This document shows, in pieces, positions 53,692 to 62,326 of a DNA stretch of 64,000 nucleotides. Positions within the stretch are counted from its first letter, which is position 1, and each line of letters starts with the position of its first letter. Source of the stretch: JBFWUW01 sp050247075 (GTDB taxonomy: Bacteria > Planctomycetota > Planctomycetia > Pirellulales > JBFWUW01); contig JBFWUW010000019.1 of NCBI GenBank assembly GCA_050247075.1, positions 1-64,000 on the forward strand. The letters are read 5' to 3'. A model generated the notes under the pieces. It saw nothing but the letters and a program-made list of their open reading frames with translations. It was not told where the DNA came from and made no database searches. The position numbers were made by a program, and so were the translations under genes.

Positions 53692-54071
53692 CAATTGGCC
53701 GAACAACCGCGGCAGCGCCGCCGCCAAGGATACGGTACGAAATAACTTCCGCATTGGAACCTCCCTCTCCCTCTGGGAGAGGGCCGGGGTGAGGGTTTGG
53801 TTGATGGCCGCCATTTCGCCATATCTCCCTCTCCCCAACCCTCTCCCGGAGTACCGGGAGAGGGGGCCAAGCGGGGAAGTTATTTCGTACCGAATCCCAA
53901 GGGACTTGATCCAGCCATCAACTGCATCCGCCGACGCTACGGTGGTGAACGCGGCCAAGCCGCGAAGGCATTCGATGAGCTAAGCTTGCTTGCGGCAGCG
54001 CCTCGCCGCCTGGCAGCGGCGAATAATACAATTTCGGCCAACTCGCCGAATCATTCGATAGGACCGTTTTC
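53692..54071. other. intergenic region occupied by MITE-like copy 2
   Basis: Of these 380 nt, 170 are the MITE-like element. The remaining 174 nt to the epimerase start show no clear signal. Confidence 0.5.
53728..53897. mobile_element. MITE-like element, copy 2
   Basis: It begins GGATACGGTACGAAATAACT and ends AGTTATTTCGTACCGAATCC. Its length is 170 nt, the same as copy 1 (32147-32316), and its reverse complement matches copy 1 along the whole length with scattered changes. The flanking bases are CAA on both sides, consistent with a 3-bp target duplication. It contains no reading frame of note. Confidence 0.8.
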
Positions 54072-55016
54072 ATGCGTACATTCCTGGTGACCGGCGGGGC
54101 CGGATTTATCGGCTCGCACATTGCCCAGGCGCTCGTGGAACGGGGCGACCGCGTGCGGATTCTGGACAACCTCGATTCCGGCAATCTGGCCAACCTGGCG
54201 GCCTTTCGGGATGGCCTGGAATTGTTTGAAGGGAGCGTGACTGACCGTGAAGTGGTCGAGCGGGCCGCCGCGGGGGTCGATTGCGTGTTTCACGAGGCGG
54301 CTTTGGCTTCGGTGCCGCGGAGCGTGGAGACGCCGCTGGATACTCACGCCGCCTGCGTGACGGGCACGCTGACAGTGCTAAACGTGGCCCGCCAGGCCGG
54401 TGTCCGCCGGGTGGTCTACGCTGCTTCTAGCAGCGCCTATGGCAATCAGCCCACCAGTGCCAAACGAGAGACCGATCTGCCCACGCCCATTTCGCCTTAT
54501 GGAGCGGCCAAACTGGCGGGCGAACTTTACTGCCAATCGTTCGCGGCTACCTATGGGCTAGAGACGGTTTGTCTGCGGTATTTCAATGTATTTGGGCCGC
54601 GGCAAGACCCCAACAGCCAGTATTCGGCGGTCATTCCGCTGTTTATCACGGCCATGCTGGCCGGCCGCCGGCCGACGATCTACGGGGACGGCGGCCAATC
54701 TCGCGATTTCACCTACGTCTCGGACGTGGTGCAGGGCAACTTGCTGGCGGCCGACGCCAAGGCCAACGTGGCAGGCAAGGTATTCAATCTGGCCAACGGG
54801 CGAAGTTCGACATTACTAGACCTGATCGCCTCGATCAATCGCCTGCTGGGGCTAGATATTGCACCGGTTTTGGCACCCGCCCGCGTGGGAGATGTGCGGG
54901 AGAGTCTGGCCGATATTACCTTGGCCCGCCAGTACCTGGGGTACGACCCGGGGGTGTCGTTTGAGGAGGGCTTGAAACGGTCGATCGACTATTACCGCAC
55001 CATCGCGGGCAAATAG
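54072..55016 (+). CDS. NAD-dependent epimerase (extended SDR, UDP-sugar 4-epimerase group)
   Basis: The protein has 314 residues. It has the SDR signatures: VTGGAGFIGSHIAQAL (NAD-binding), DNLDSGN, EGSVTD, HEAALASVPRSVE, AASSSAYGN and SPYGAAKLAGE with Tyr-x3-Lys, and FNVFGPRQDPNSQYSAVIP, then GDGGQSRDFTYVSDVV. The PRQDPNSQYSAVIP block is typical of UDP-GlcNAc/UDP-Glc 4-epimerases of the WbpP/GalE type. It supplies activated sugars for surface glycans. The acceptor sugar is not determinable. Confidence 0.9.
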   Translation: MRTFLVTGGAGFIGSHIAQALVERGDRVRILDNLDSGNLANLAAFRDGLELFEGSVTDREVVERAAAGVDCVFHEAALASVPRSVETPLDTHAACVTGTLTVLNVARQAGVRRVVYAASSSAYGNQPTSAKRETDLPTPISPYGAAKLAGELYCQSFAATYGLETVCLRYFNVFGPRQDPNSQYSAVIPLFITAMLAGRRPTIYGDGGQSRDFTYVSDVVQGNLLAADAKANVAGKVFNLANGRSSTLLDLIASINRLLGLDIAPVLAPARVGDVRESLADITLARQYLGYDPGVSFEEGLKRSIDYYRTIAGK

Positions 55017-55472
55017 GGTGTCGACCAACCAGCTCGCCAAATTGCCACCAGTGAAATGGAAATTCTCTTCGCCAACCTGAATGTGCGGCCAGGATTCGCG
55101 GCTCATGAGGGTACGGTTAATTATCTACCCAACAGGTCGGTGGTCTGTCTACTAGCACCGCTAGCAAGCCAAAAGCCCGCGAATTTGGGGATTTTTGCCA
55201 GTAACTACTTCACTCTTGCCAATCGCGTCGTTAGAATACGGGCATGTTGTTTGTAGGACCGCCAATCACTTCTTCAGCAATCGATGGTCATTTCGTGACG
55301 ATTGCCGGCTGGTCCTGGTAGATGTGGGTTGAGTCCCGTCCATGCCATTGATGCACTTTGCGGCTAATTCCGCGGTGGCTATCCATCGTCCGAACCGCCG
55401 TTTTTTCAATTCGTCAGGCGGCTGTGTACGTCTATTTCCGTCCGTTCCCTTCCAGCATGAAGGGTGTGAAAA
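55017..55472. other. intergenic region upstream of the ArsR-family gene
   Basis: There is no convincing gene in 456 nt. A patch around 55190-55260 (TTTTTGCCAGTAACTACTTC and onwards) is less GC-rich and could carry a promoter. I cannot mark boxes with confidence. Confidence 0.45.
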
Positions 55473-55916
55473 GTGATCACCGTAACCCAAAAACCCCGAA
55501 AGACCGCTACTGCCCGTATGAATGCCACTGCCGCCGTCCCCGGTTCGGAAACCGCCGCCATGCCTGAAATGCTCGACAATACGATCAAGGATCTGGTCAA
55601 AGTCTTCAAGTTGCTCTCCGACGAAACCCGTCTGCGGATTTTGTTCTTTTTGACCCAGAAAGACGAACTGCATGTGCGGGCGCTGTGCGACATGCTGGGT
55701 CAAAGCCAGCCCGCCGTCAGCCACCATCTGGCGCTGTTGCGCGTAGCCGGATTGATCGAGCCGCGGCGCGATGGCAAGCACAATTTCTACCGCCTGCTGA
55801 CCGGCCACTTTGAAAAGCTGCTCGACATGCTGTTTGCGGGCGTGCCCGGCAGCGAGCGCCGCCTGCGGTTCGAAAACTACGTGCTGAGCTACGCCCCGGT
55901 CAGCGACGTGGACTGA
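55473..55916 (+). CDS. ArsR-family winged-helix regulator
   Basis: This protein has 147 residues. After an unstructured N-terminus of about 30 residues comes a winged helix: LVKVFKLLSDETRLRILFFL, then the recognition helix in LCDMLGQSQPAVSHHLALLR and the wing EPRRDGKHNFYRL. No CxCxxC metal motif of the ArsR/SmtB type is present in helix 3 (VRALCDMLG has one Cys), so it may sense something other than a heavy metal, or act as a redox sensor. I use the GTG at 55473; an ATG at 55518 is an alternative. It lies ahead of prs on the same strand. Confidence 0.83.
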   Translation: MITVTQKPRKTATARMNATAAVPGSETAAMPEMLDNTIKDLVKVFKLLSDETRLRILFFLTQKDELHVRALCDMLGQSQPAVSHHLALLRVAGLIEPRRDGKHNFYRLLTGHFEKLLDMLFAGVPGSERRLRFENYVLSYAPVSDVD

Positions 55917-56021
55917 ATCAACGGATCGAGCCGAAGGATGGATGAATCCGGTTGAACCTGGGGCCGTTTGGGTCTATCTTCGACGGTTCGACTTGCTTTC
56001 GTCCACCCGCCGGGTTGCCCG

Positions 56022-56963
56022 ATGAATGACTTGAAGATCTTTAGCGGCCGCGCCAATCCCGAACTTGGGACGCGCATCTGCGATTATTTGGGCATTCCCA
56101 CGGGGCGGATCTCCATGGGCAACTTCCCGGATGGCGAAATCTCTTGCAAGGTCGATGAAGACATCCGCGGCCGCGACGTCTTTCTGGTGCAGCCGACCTG
56201 CTCGCCCGTCAACGACAACCTGATGGAACTCTTGATCATGATCGAGAGTTGCGTGCGGGCCAGTGCCGAACGGGTCACCGCCGTCATGCCGTATTACGGT
56301 TACGCCCGGCAAGACCGTAAGGACGAGGGCCGCGTGCCGATCACCGCCAAACTGGTGGCCAACCTCATCACGCGGGCGGGGGCCAACCGCGTGCTGACGA
56401 TGGACCTGCACGCCCCGCAAATTCAAGGTTTTTTCGACGTTCCGGTCGACCACCTTTACTCGGCACCGGTGCTGCACGCCTATTTTTCCAGCTTGGGCAT
56501 ACCCGAGGAAGACGTGGTGGTGGTCAGCCCCGACGAAGGGAGCATCAAGCGCACGCTGGGCCATGCCGAGCGGATGGGGGGCCGCCTGGCGATTGTCGAC
56601 AAACGACGCAGCGGCGAGCACACCCGGCAGGCGAACATCATCGGCGAGTCTGTCGAAGGCAAGACTTGCCTGATGTTTGACGACATGATTAGCACCGGCT
56701 CCTCGATCTGCGGCGCGGCCCAGCGGCTGAAATCATCCGGTGCCAAGAAGATCATGGTCGGCGTGACGCATGGCGTGTTATGCGGGCCGGCCATCAGCCG
56801 CCTCAACGAAGCACCGATCGACCAGGTCGTGATCAGCGACACGATTCCCCTGCCGGCGGAAAAGGCCCTGTCCAAGATCAAGGTGCTAACCGTGGCCCCG
56901 TTGTTGGGTGAGGCCATCAAACGGATTCACCGCAACGAATCGGTCAGCCGCTTGTTTGATTGA
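56022..56963 (+). CDS. prs: ribose-phosphate pyrophosphokinase (PRPP synthetase)
   Basis: The 313-residue enzyme has all class I marks: KIFSGRANPELGTRICDYLG, the flexible FPDGEISCKVDEDIRG, ATP-binding YYGYARQDRKDEGR, DLHAPQIQGFFDVPVDHLYS and the PRPP loop LMFDDMISTGSSICGAA. It makes PRPP from ribose 5-phosphate and ATP for nucleotide, His and Trp synthesis. The start at 56022 matches the usual first residues (MNDLKIFSG). It is convergent with ldh, the two stops being only 7 nt apart. Confidence 0.96.
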   Translation: MNDLKIFSGRANPELGTRICDYLGIPTGRISMGNFPDGEISCKVDEDIRGRDVFLVQPTCSPVNDNLMELLIMIESCVRASAERVTAVMPYYGYARQDRKDEGRVPITAKLVANLITRAGANRVLTMDLHAPQIQGFFDVPVDHLYSAPVLHAYFSSLGIPEEDVVVVSPDEGSIKRTLGHAERMGGRLAIVDKRRSGEHTRQANIIGESVEGKTCLMFDDMISTGSSICGAAQRLKSSGAKKIMVGVTHGVLCGPAISRLNEAPIDQVVISDTIPLPAEKALSKIKVLTVAPLLGEAIKRIHRNESVSRLFD

Positions 56964-56970
56964 ATGATCG

Positions 56971-57912
56971 TCACCCGGCCAACTCGTCGATTGCGCCGCG
57001 GACGGCCAATGCGCTTGCCTTAAGTTGCGTCTCTTCTTGTGGCGAGAGCGGCAGCGGAAAGGTATCCAGCACGCCCTGCCCGCCAACGAGATGCGGCAAC
57101 GCGACCGTGACATCGGCCACGCCGGCAACGTCAGCCATCGGCGAACAGATCGTCATGATGGCGCGCTGGTCGTGCAGCAGCACGTCGACGATTCGCGCTA
57201 GCGCGCAACCAATGCCATAGTAAGTAGCCCCTTTGCCCTGAATGATGGAATAAGCGGCGCGGCGCACGCCGGTATCAATCTCGTTCCGTGTGGTTTCATC
57301 GAAGTGGACTTCGCGTTGGCGAATAAACTCCGGCAACGGCATGCCCCCCACGGTGGCCAGCGACCAGGTGAGGACTTCGGAATCGCCGTGTTCGCCGATT
57401 ACATAACCATGCACATGGTGCGCATCAACGCCGCAATACCGGCCGATGAGGCTGCGGAATCGGGCCGTATCCAGCGTCGTGCCCGAGCCAAACACCCGGC
57501 CCGGCGCCAGGCCCAGGTTGGCGGCCAGCCGCGCGGTGAGATGCGTCATGACATCGACCGGGTTGGTGGCTACCAGCAGCAAGGCTTCTGGCGCATGCTT
57601 CGCGATAGCCGGCACAACCTGGCCAAAGACGGCGGCATTGCGGGCCAATAGCGCCATTCGGGTCTCACCAGGCCGTTGGCCCACGCCCGCGGTAATGATG
57701 ACCACGCGGCAGCCGGCCAGGTCGGCGTATTGTCCGGCGCGCACTTCCAGCGGGTGCGAAAAGGGGACGGCGTGCCGAATATCGTCGGCCTCGGCCTGGG
57801 CGCGCTCGGCATTCAAATCGACCAGAACGACTTCGCGGCCGACTCCCCGCATGACCAAGGCGTAGGCCGCCGTGGAACCAACAAGCCCGCTGCCAACAAT
57901 GCCGATTTTCAT
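56971..57912 (-). CDS. ldh: L-lactate dehydrogenase
   Basis: The 313-residue protein of the LDH/MDH family has IGIVGSGLVGSTAAYALV, VDLNAERAQAEADDI, ITAGVGQRPGETRMALL, ATNPVDVMTH and VIGEHGDSEVLTWS with the active-site His. Gln in the GQRPGETR loop is the residue that marks lactate specificity; malate dehydrogenases have Arg there. It interconverts pyruvate and lactate with NADH. The start at 57912 begins the Rossmann fold; the longer frame upstream runs through palindromic repeats and is not protein-like. I see no Shine-Dalgarno at this start. Confidence 0.92.
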   Translation of the reverse strand: MKIGIVGSGLVGSTAAYALVMRGVGREVVLVDLNAERAQAEADDIRHAVPFSHPLEVRAGQYADLAGCRVVIITAGVGQRPGETRMALLARNAAVFGQVVPAIAKHAPEALLLVATNPVDVMTHLTARLAANLGLAPGRVFGSGTTLDTARFRSLIGRYCGVDAHHVHGYVIGEHGDSEVLTWSLATVGGMPLPEFIRQREVHFDETTRNEIDTGVRRAAYSIIQGKGATYYGIGCALARIVDVLLHDQRAIMTICSPMADVAGVADVTVALPHLVGGQGVLDTFPLPLSPQEETQLKASALAVRGAIDELAG

Positions 57913-58271
57913 GGGGGTGTTTCCAAGGAGATCCGTAGGAGGCGATTCCATCACCGATCGTACTGTAGGAGGCGATTCCATCGCCGGTGTTTGTAGGAGC
58001 CGTCTCCAACGGCGATCATCCGAATCTAACGAATGAGATTCCCTTTGGAAACTTGCCAGACAAGAAAGGGGCGGGCGGCGGCCAATTGGCATCAACATTC
58101 CAACAAACATTCGTTCGTTCGATTCGTGGTTCTCACTTGACATCCCTGCATTATCTTCCAATGTCTGGTGAAAGGACACTGCCCGACGACGAGCCGCGTT
58201 CGGCAGACTACAATGAGGGTAGCTGTTCAACAATCTTGTCGCGTGCCCTTCAATAGTTTCAGGCTTGCTCC
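57913..58271. other. intergenic region with three repeat units
   Basis: This divergent gap of 359 nt holds a run of three palindromic units (57935-58022) upstream of ldh. TTCGTTCGTTCGATTCG near 58110 is a small local repeat. Promoters for ldh and the FGE gene should lie here but are not evident. Confidence 0.5.
57935..58022 (+). repeat. tandem run of three palindromic repeat units
   Basis: Units are GTAGGAGGCGATTCCATCAC (57935-57960), GTAGGAGGCGATTCCATCGC (57964-57986) and GTAGGAGCCGTCTCCAACGG (57993-58022). The spacing is 29 nt both times. The first two match the unit in the coding region at 18717-18786, the third those at 19336 and 53117. This links the two core types as one family. Confidence 0.75.
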
Positions 58272-59375
58272 ATGTCCAAGAAATCCGCGCGAACCAAAGC
58301 CAACAGCAAAAGCTATCTGCCGATGTTGCTGTTGGGCCTGGCGGCCTTTGCTGGTACGTACGGCGTTGTCAAAGCCACGCACTACATGGATGCGCAACCA
58401 GAGCCTGCGCCGGCTGGTATGGTGTGGATACCCGGCGGCGAGTTTTCCATGGGAAGCGAACTTCCCAAAGCCTGGCCCGAGGAAAAGCCAGTCCATCGGG
58501 TGCAGGTAGACGGTTTTTACATGGACGAGACCGAAGTCACCAATGCCCAGTTTCGAGAATTTGTCGAAGCAACCGGTTATGTGACCACCGCCGAGAAGGC
58601 CCCCGATCTGGAGGAGATTATGCGGCAGTCGCCGCCAGGGACGCCAGAGCCCCCCGCGGAGGTGTTGGTGCCCGGTTCGCTGGTCTTTCGACCGACGGCC
58701 GAACCCGTGACGGACTTTCAAAACTACGCCCAATGGTGGTTTTGGGTGCCGGGTGCCTGCTGGCGGCACCCCGAGGGGCCCGGTAGCGACTTGCAGGGGC
58801 GAGAAAATCATCCCGTTGTTCAGATCTCCTGGTACGACGCCACCGCCTATTGCCAATGGGCTGGCAAGCGATTGCCGACGGAGGCCGAGTGGGAGTTTGC
58901 CTGCCGTGGCGGCCTGGCTGATAAGACCTATCCCTGGGGAGACGAACTGCCCAGCCAGGATGGACCGCGGGCGAATATCTGGCAGGGAACCTTCCCCAAT
59001 GACAATACCGTCCGTGATGGGTTCGAGAGGACCTCGCCGGTCAAGTCTTTTCCCGCCAACGGCTATGGGCTGTATGACATGGCGGGCAATGTCTGGGAGT
59101 GGTGCGGTGATTGGTACGACAAGGCGTTGTACGCGCGCCGCAAGGGCCAGCCGCCGGCCGCCAATCCGGTGGGCCCCGCAAAGAGCTACGATCCCTCGCA
59201 ACCTCTCACGCCGCAGCGCAGCCAACGGGGCGGATCGTTCCTTTGCCACGAGTCTTACTGCTGGCGCTACCGGCCCGCGGCGCGTCACGGTTGCAGCCCC
59301 GACACCGGCATGTCGCACAGCGGCTTTCGTTGCGTGATGACACGAGACATGCGGAAGAAGAGCGGTGGCGAGTGA
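58272..59375 (+). CDS. formylglycine-generating enzyme (sulfatase-maturating)
   Basis: The protein has 367 residues. It has one N-terminal membrane segment (about 15-36). The FGE fold comes next: MVWIPGGEFSMGSE, YMDETEVTNAQFREFVEATGY, NHPVVQISWYDATAYCQWAG, RLPTEAEWEFACRGG and GLYDMAGNVWEWCGDWY. The active-site block is RGGSFLCHESYCWRYRPAAR, with Cys325 and Cys330 placed as in confirmed FGEs. Many relatives lack these cysteines; this one keeps both and binds copper in the known enzymes. It should convert the sulfatase active-site Cys to formylglycine, probably outside the cytoplasm. No sulfatase gene lies in the window. Confidence 0.93.
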   Translation: MSKKSARTKANSKSYLPMLLLGLAAFAGTYGVVKATHYMDAQPEPAPAGMVWIPGGEFSMGSELPKAWPEEKPVHRVQVDGFYMDETEVTNAQFREFVEATGYVTTAEKAPDLEEIMRQSPPGTPEPPAEVLVPGSLVFRPTAEPVTDFQNYAQWWFWVPGACWRHPEGPGSDLQGRENHPVVQISWYDATAYCQWAGKRLPTEAEWEFACRGGLADKTYPWGDELPSQDGPRANIWQGTFPNDNTVRDGFERTSPVKSFPANGYGLYDMAGNVWEWCGDWYDKALYARRKGQPPAANPVGPAKSYDPSQPLTPQRSQRGGSFLCHESYCWRYRPAARHGCSPDTGMSHSGFRCVMTRDMRKKSGGE

Positions 59376-59601
59376 CGAATGCCGATCGTCGAATGAGATT
59401 CGTGCCCGGTCATTTTTGACGGAGCGCGGGGATGCCTTGTTTGATTTTGATGAGTCTTCTGGTTATTACGGGGGCAATGCTTGCATGCCAACGCTCTCCG
59501 GCTAGAGTGACAGTTGCTGTGGAGCATGTTAGCGCGGTTTTGCCGGCATTCGGTTTGTGTTCGTTCCTATCGTGGTCTTTCATTTCGACAAACGTGCATC
59601 G

Positions 59602-60588
59602 ATGAAGAAATCGACTCGCCTGGTTCTCGGTGGATTAGTCGCCTTGCTGGCGTTGATGGGCATTCGCGCTGCTGTTCGTCAAGCTGCCGCGCAGCAGGCG
59701 GCGGGCAGTAGCAAGAAGAAGCCCGCGGCGGCCGCGCCCGCCAAGAAGGAAACAGACCCCCACGCCAAGGAGATAGCGGCGATCAAGCAAACAGCGCAGG
59801 CGTTTGCCAAGGCGTTTAACAGTGGCGATGCCAAGGCCGTGGCGGCCCTGTGGACCGCGGAGGGTGATTACATCGACGATGCGGGCGAGCGGTTTCAGGG
59901 GCACGCGGCGATCGAAAAGGAATACGCCCGATTCTTTGCCGCCAACAAGGACGCCAAATTGACCCTGATGGTCGACCATGTCCAATTGCTCAGCGAAACC
60001 GCGGCGATTGAAGATGGCCGAGCCGTGGTTGAAGTGGGTGACAAGGGCGATGCCACCTCTAGCCAATACACCACGGTCCATGTCAAAGCCGATGGCAAGT
60101 GGTTGATGGCCAACGTCCGCGATACTCATCTCGATTCCATCTCCAATTCCAACGACCTGGACGATCTCGATTGGCTGGTAGGCTCTTGGTCGGCCGAACA
60201 AGGCGATCAAGAAATGTTGGTCACTTGCCGTTGGATTGCCCAAAAGACGTATCTGGAACGGACCTATTCACTCACCAAAGACGGCAAGCCCGTCACGTCA
60301 GGCGTGCAAATTGTCGGCTGGAACCCGCAAGCCGGGTATATTCAATCGTGGAATTTCTCTTCTGGTGGCGGACACGCAATAGGCGTTTGGAGTCCGCACG
60401 AAGGGGGCTGGACGATCGAGACGCACGGCATGATGGCTGACGGTGCCCCGACTTCGGCCGTCAACATGTTCACGCGAGTCGATGACGATTCGTTTTCTTG
60501 GCAGTCCATCGAGCGCGAAGCGGAGGGAACCGCGCTGCCAGACACTCCAATCGTGGTCCTGAAGCGGGTCGTTGAACCAAAAGAATAG
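59602..60588 (+). CDS. secreted SnoaL/SgcJ-type NTF2-fold protein
   Basis: The protein has 328 residues and a signal peptide (about 1-30) followed by a Lys/Ala-rich linker. An NTF2-like SgcJ/EcaC-type domain comes next (IAAIKQTAQAFAKAFNSGDA, ALWTAEGDYIDDAGERFQGH, about 55-170). The second half (about 180-325) resembles a DUF1579-type lipocalin-like sheet, with LDWLVGSWSAEQGD. It starts with MKKSTRLVLGG at 59602. The earlier in-frame ATG at 59557 gives no better signal. The function is unknown. The pair of domains is common in planctomycetes. Confidence 0.78.
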   Translation: MKKSTRLVLGGLVALLALMGIRAAVRQAAAQQAAGSSKKKPAAAAPAKKETDPHAKEIAAIKQTAQAFAKAFNSGDAKAVAALWTAEGDYIDDAGERFQGHAAIEKEYARFFAANKDAKLTLMVDHVQLLSETAAIEDGRAVVEVGDKGDATSSQYTTVHVKADGKWLMANVRDTHLDSISNSNDLDDLDWLVGSWSAEQGDQEMLVTCRWIAQKTYLERTYSLTKDGKPVTSGVQIVGWNPQAGYIQSWNFSSGGGHAIGVWSPHEGGWTIETHGMMADGAPTSAVNMFTRVDDDSFSWQSIEREAEGTALPDTPIVVLKRVVEPKE

Positions 60589-60656
60589 TTTCGTTTGCCG
60601 TGGTATTCGCCGGCCATGAAATTGATCGCTTACACTATTACGCGGAAAGCCAGCCC

Positions 60657-62198
60657 ATGAGACTTTTTTCGATCGCGGTGGCCGTGGTTTGTTGGTGCGT
60701 TATGGCCGCGCCGTTGCAGCAGGCGCTGGGCCGCGGATTTGGCGGCCGCGGGGGCGGCGGTGCCCGTGGCGGCGGAGGATTTAGCGGCGGTGCCCGCGGC
60801 TTTGGCGGCGGCGGATACCGCGGAGGCGGCAACTTCGGCGGCTATCGTGGTGGTAACTTCGGCGGCTATGGCGGTGGCGGCTATCGCGGCGGCAACTTCG
60901 GCGGTGGAGCTGGACGCGGAAACATGGGTGGCGGCAACTTTGGGGGTGGGGCGGCAAGAGGCAATGTCGGCCGAGAGAATCTTGGCGGCGCTGGCGGACT
61001 TGGGGAACGGGCCGAACCGCGCGCTCAGGGGTTTAATTTTGGCGAGGGCGGCCGGGCTGGCGGCTACACGGTCGCACAGAGCCGCGGCAAGCTCGATAGC
61101 TTCTTGGGCCTGCCCTCGGATGAGGGATTTCACGGATTCAGCGGCGGTGGAAACAAGTTCGACTTTAATCATGGCACGGCTGAAGGCCCGCGCGGCGGCA
61201 AAGCGGCTGGAGCCTCGGTGACAGGCCCGCGTGGCAATACGGCGGGCCGTGGCGCCGTTGTTGGCCCCAACGGCGGCGTGGCAGCCGGTCGAGGTGTAAA
61301 AGGCGCCGACGGCGGTGCGGCGGGCCAAGGCATTGCCGCCGGTCCCAATGGCCGCGTGGCGGGTGGTTCGGCCGTGCGTGGCCCCAACGGATACGGCGGC
61401 GCACGCGGCGCTGTTGCGGGCCCGCGCGGTGTGGCAGCCGGTTTCACCCGCACCACGCCCGTGGGACGCTATGCCTGCGGCGCGGCGGTACGGTCGGGTT
61501 TCCACGATTGGGGAATGTACGGGCATGGCTGGTATGGGCGCCATCCCGGTGCCTGGTATGCCGCGGGCTGGGCCGCCGGCAGTGCCTGGATGGGTTCAAG
61601 CTGGTACGGCCTATGCGACTGGTTTGGCTACGGCGACGATTACGAGCCGGTCTATTATGACTACGGCAACAACATCACTTATCAAGACGACAGCATCTAC
61701 GTCGACGGCCAGCAAACGGCCTCGGCCAGCGATTATTACGACCAGGCCCAAACCATCGCCGATGAGGGCGCCCAGGCAGATGCCTCTACCGACGGCGAAT
61801 GGCTGCCGTTGGGTGTGTTTGCCCTGTCCCGCGTGGGACACCAACACTCCAAGGTTGCCATTCAATTGGCAGTCGATAAACAGGGCGTGTTGCGCGGCAA
61901 CTATACCGACACGTTGACGGACAATCCCATGCCGGTGCATGGCCAGGTTGATAAGGAGACGCAGCGGGTGGCCTTCACCGTCGGGGACAAGACCAGCACC
62001 ATTTTCGAGACGGGCTTGGACAATCTTACCAAGGATGAAGCCCCGATCTTGATTCACTTTGGCAAGGACCGCACCGAGCAATGGCTGCTGGTGCGGCTGA
62101 AGCAACCCGACGATGGCGAAGCCGCCAGCGATCCAGCGGCGGAATCCGACGATCCCGAGAAGGCCGCCAATACCGATTCGGACGATGCATCGCCGTAG
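60657..62198 (+). CDS. secreted Gly-rich repeat protein, function unknown
   Basis: The protein has 513 residues. A signal peptide (1-25) is followed by about 125 residues of GGGYRGGNFGGY-like repeats. Then comes a region of FGEGGRAGGYTVAQSRGKLDS (given in part) and tandem GPRG/GPNG blocks (about 190-270) that resemble collagen-like spacing only loosely. A Trp/Tyr/Gly-rich stretch follows and the C-terminal 150 residues look folded (LPLGVFALSRVGHQHSKVAI, LRGNYTDTLTDNP), with a Glu/Asp-rich tail. It might be a surface or stalk component. Gly-rich repeats with Tyr are known in surface proteins, but I cannot name a family. It is 69 nt downstream of the SnoaL-like gene. Confidence 0.72.
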   Translation: MRLFSIAVAVVCWCVMAAPLQQALGRGFGGRGGGGARGGGGFSGGARGFGGGGYRGGGNFGGYRGGNFGGYGGGGYRGGNFGGGAGRGNMGGGNFGGGAARGNVGRENLGGAGGLGERAEPRAQGFNFGEGGRAGGYTVAQSRGKLDSFLGLPSDEGFHGFSGGGNKFDFNHGTAEGPRGGKAAGASVTGPRGNTAGRGAVVGPNGGVAAGRGVKGADGGAAGQGIAAGPNGRVAGGSAVRGPNGYGGARGAVAGPRGVAAGFTRTTPVGRYACGAAVRSGFHDWGMYGHGWYGRHPGAWYAAGWAAGSAWMGSSWYGLCDWFGYGDDYEPVYYDYGNNITYQDDSIYVDGQQTASASDYYDQAQTIADEGAQADASTDGEWLPLGVFALSRVGHQHSKVAIQLAVDKQGVLRGNYTDTLTDNPMPVHGQVDKETQRVAFTVGDKTSTIFETGLDNLTKDEAPILIHFGKDRTEQWLLVRLKQPDDGEAASDPAAESDDPEKAANTDSDDASP

Positions 62199-62326
62199 CG
62201 GCATGGCGTCTGCCGTGCAAAGTGTTCGGTGACGAACCGGCAAAGTTCCGCCGCGGTTATGGCATTGGCCGCTGAATCGGCCATAATCCGAACTCCGCTG
62301 TTTCACATTGGATTCGGAGGTTGCAT

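Noticed and set aside
55190..55260. a defined promoter before the ArsR gene
   Set aside because: TTGCCA boxes are present but no -10 box at suitable spacing could be found.
57935..58022. short CRISPR array because of the 29-nt step
   Set aside because: There are only three units, they differ in the core, and almost no unique spacer lies between them. No cas gene is present.
60630..61544. 304-codon frame antisense to the Gly-rich gene
   Set aside because: Reverse reading of GGC/GGT repeats gives Ala and Thr runs; this explains the frame.
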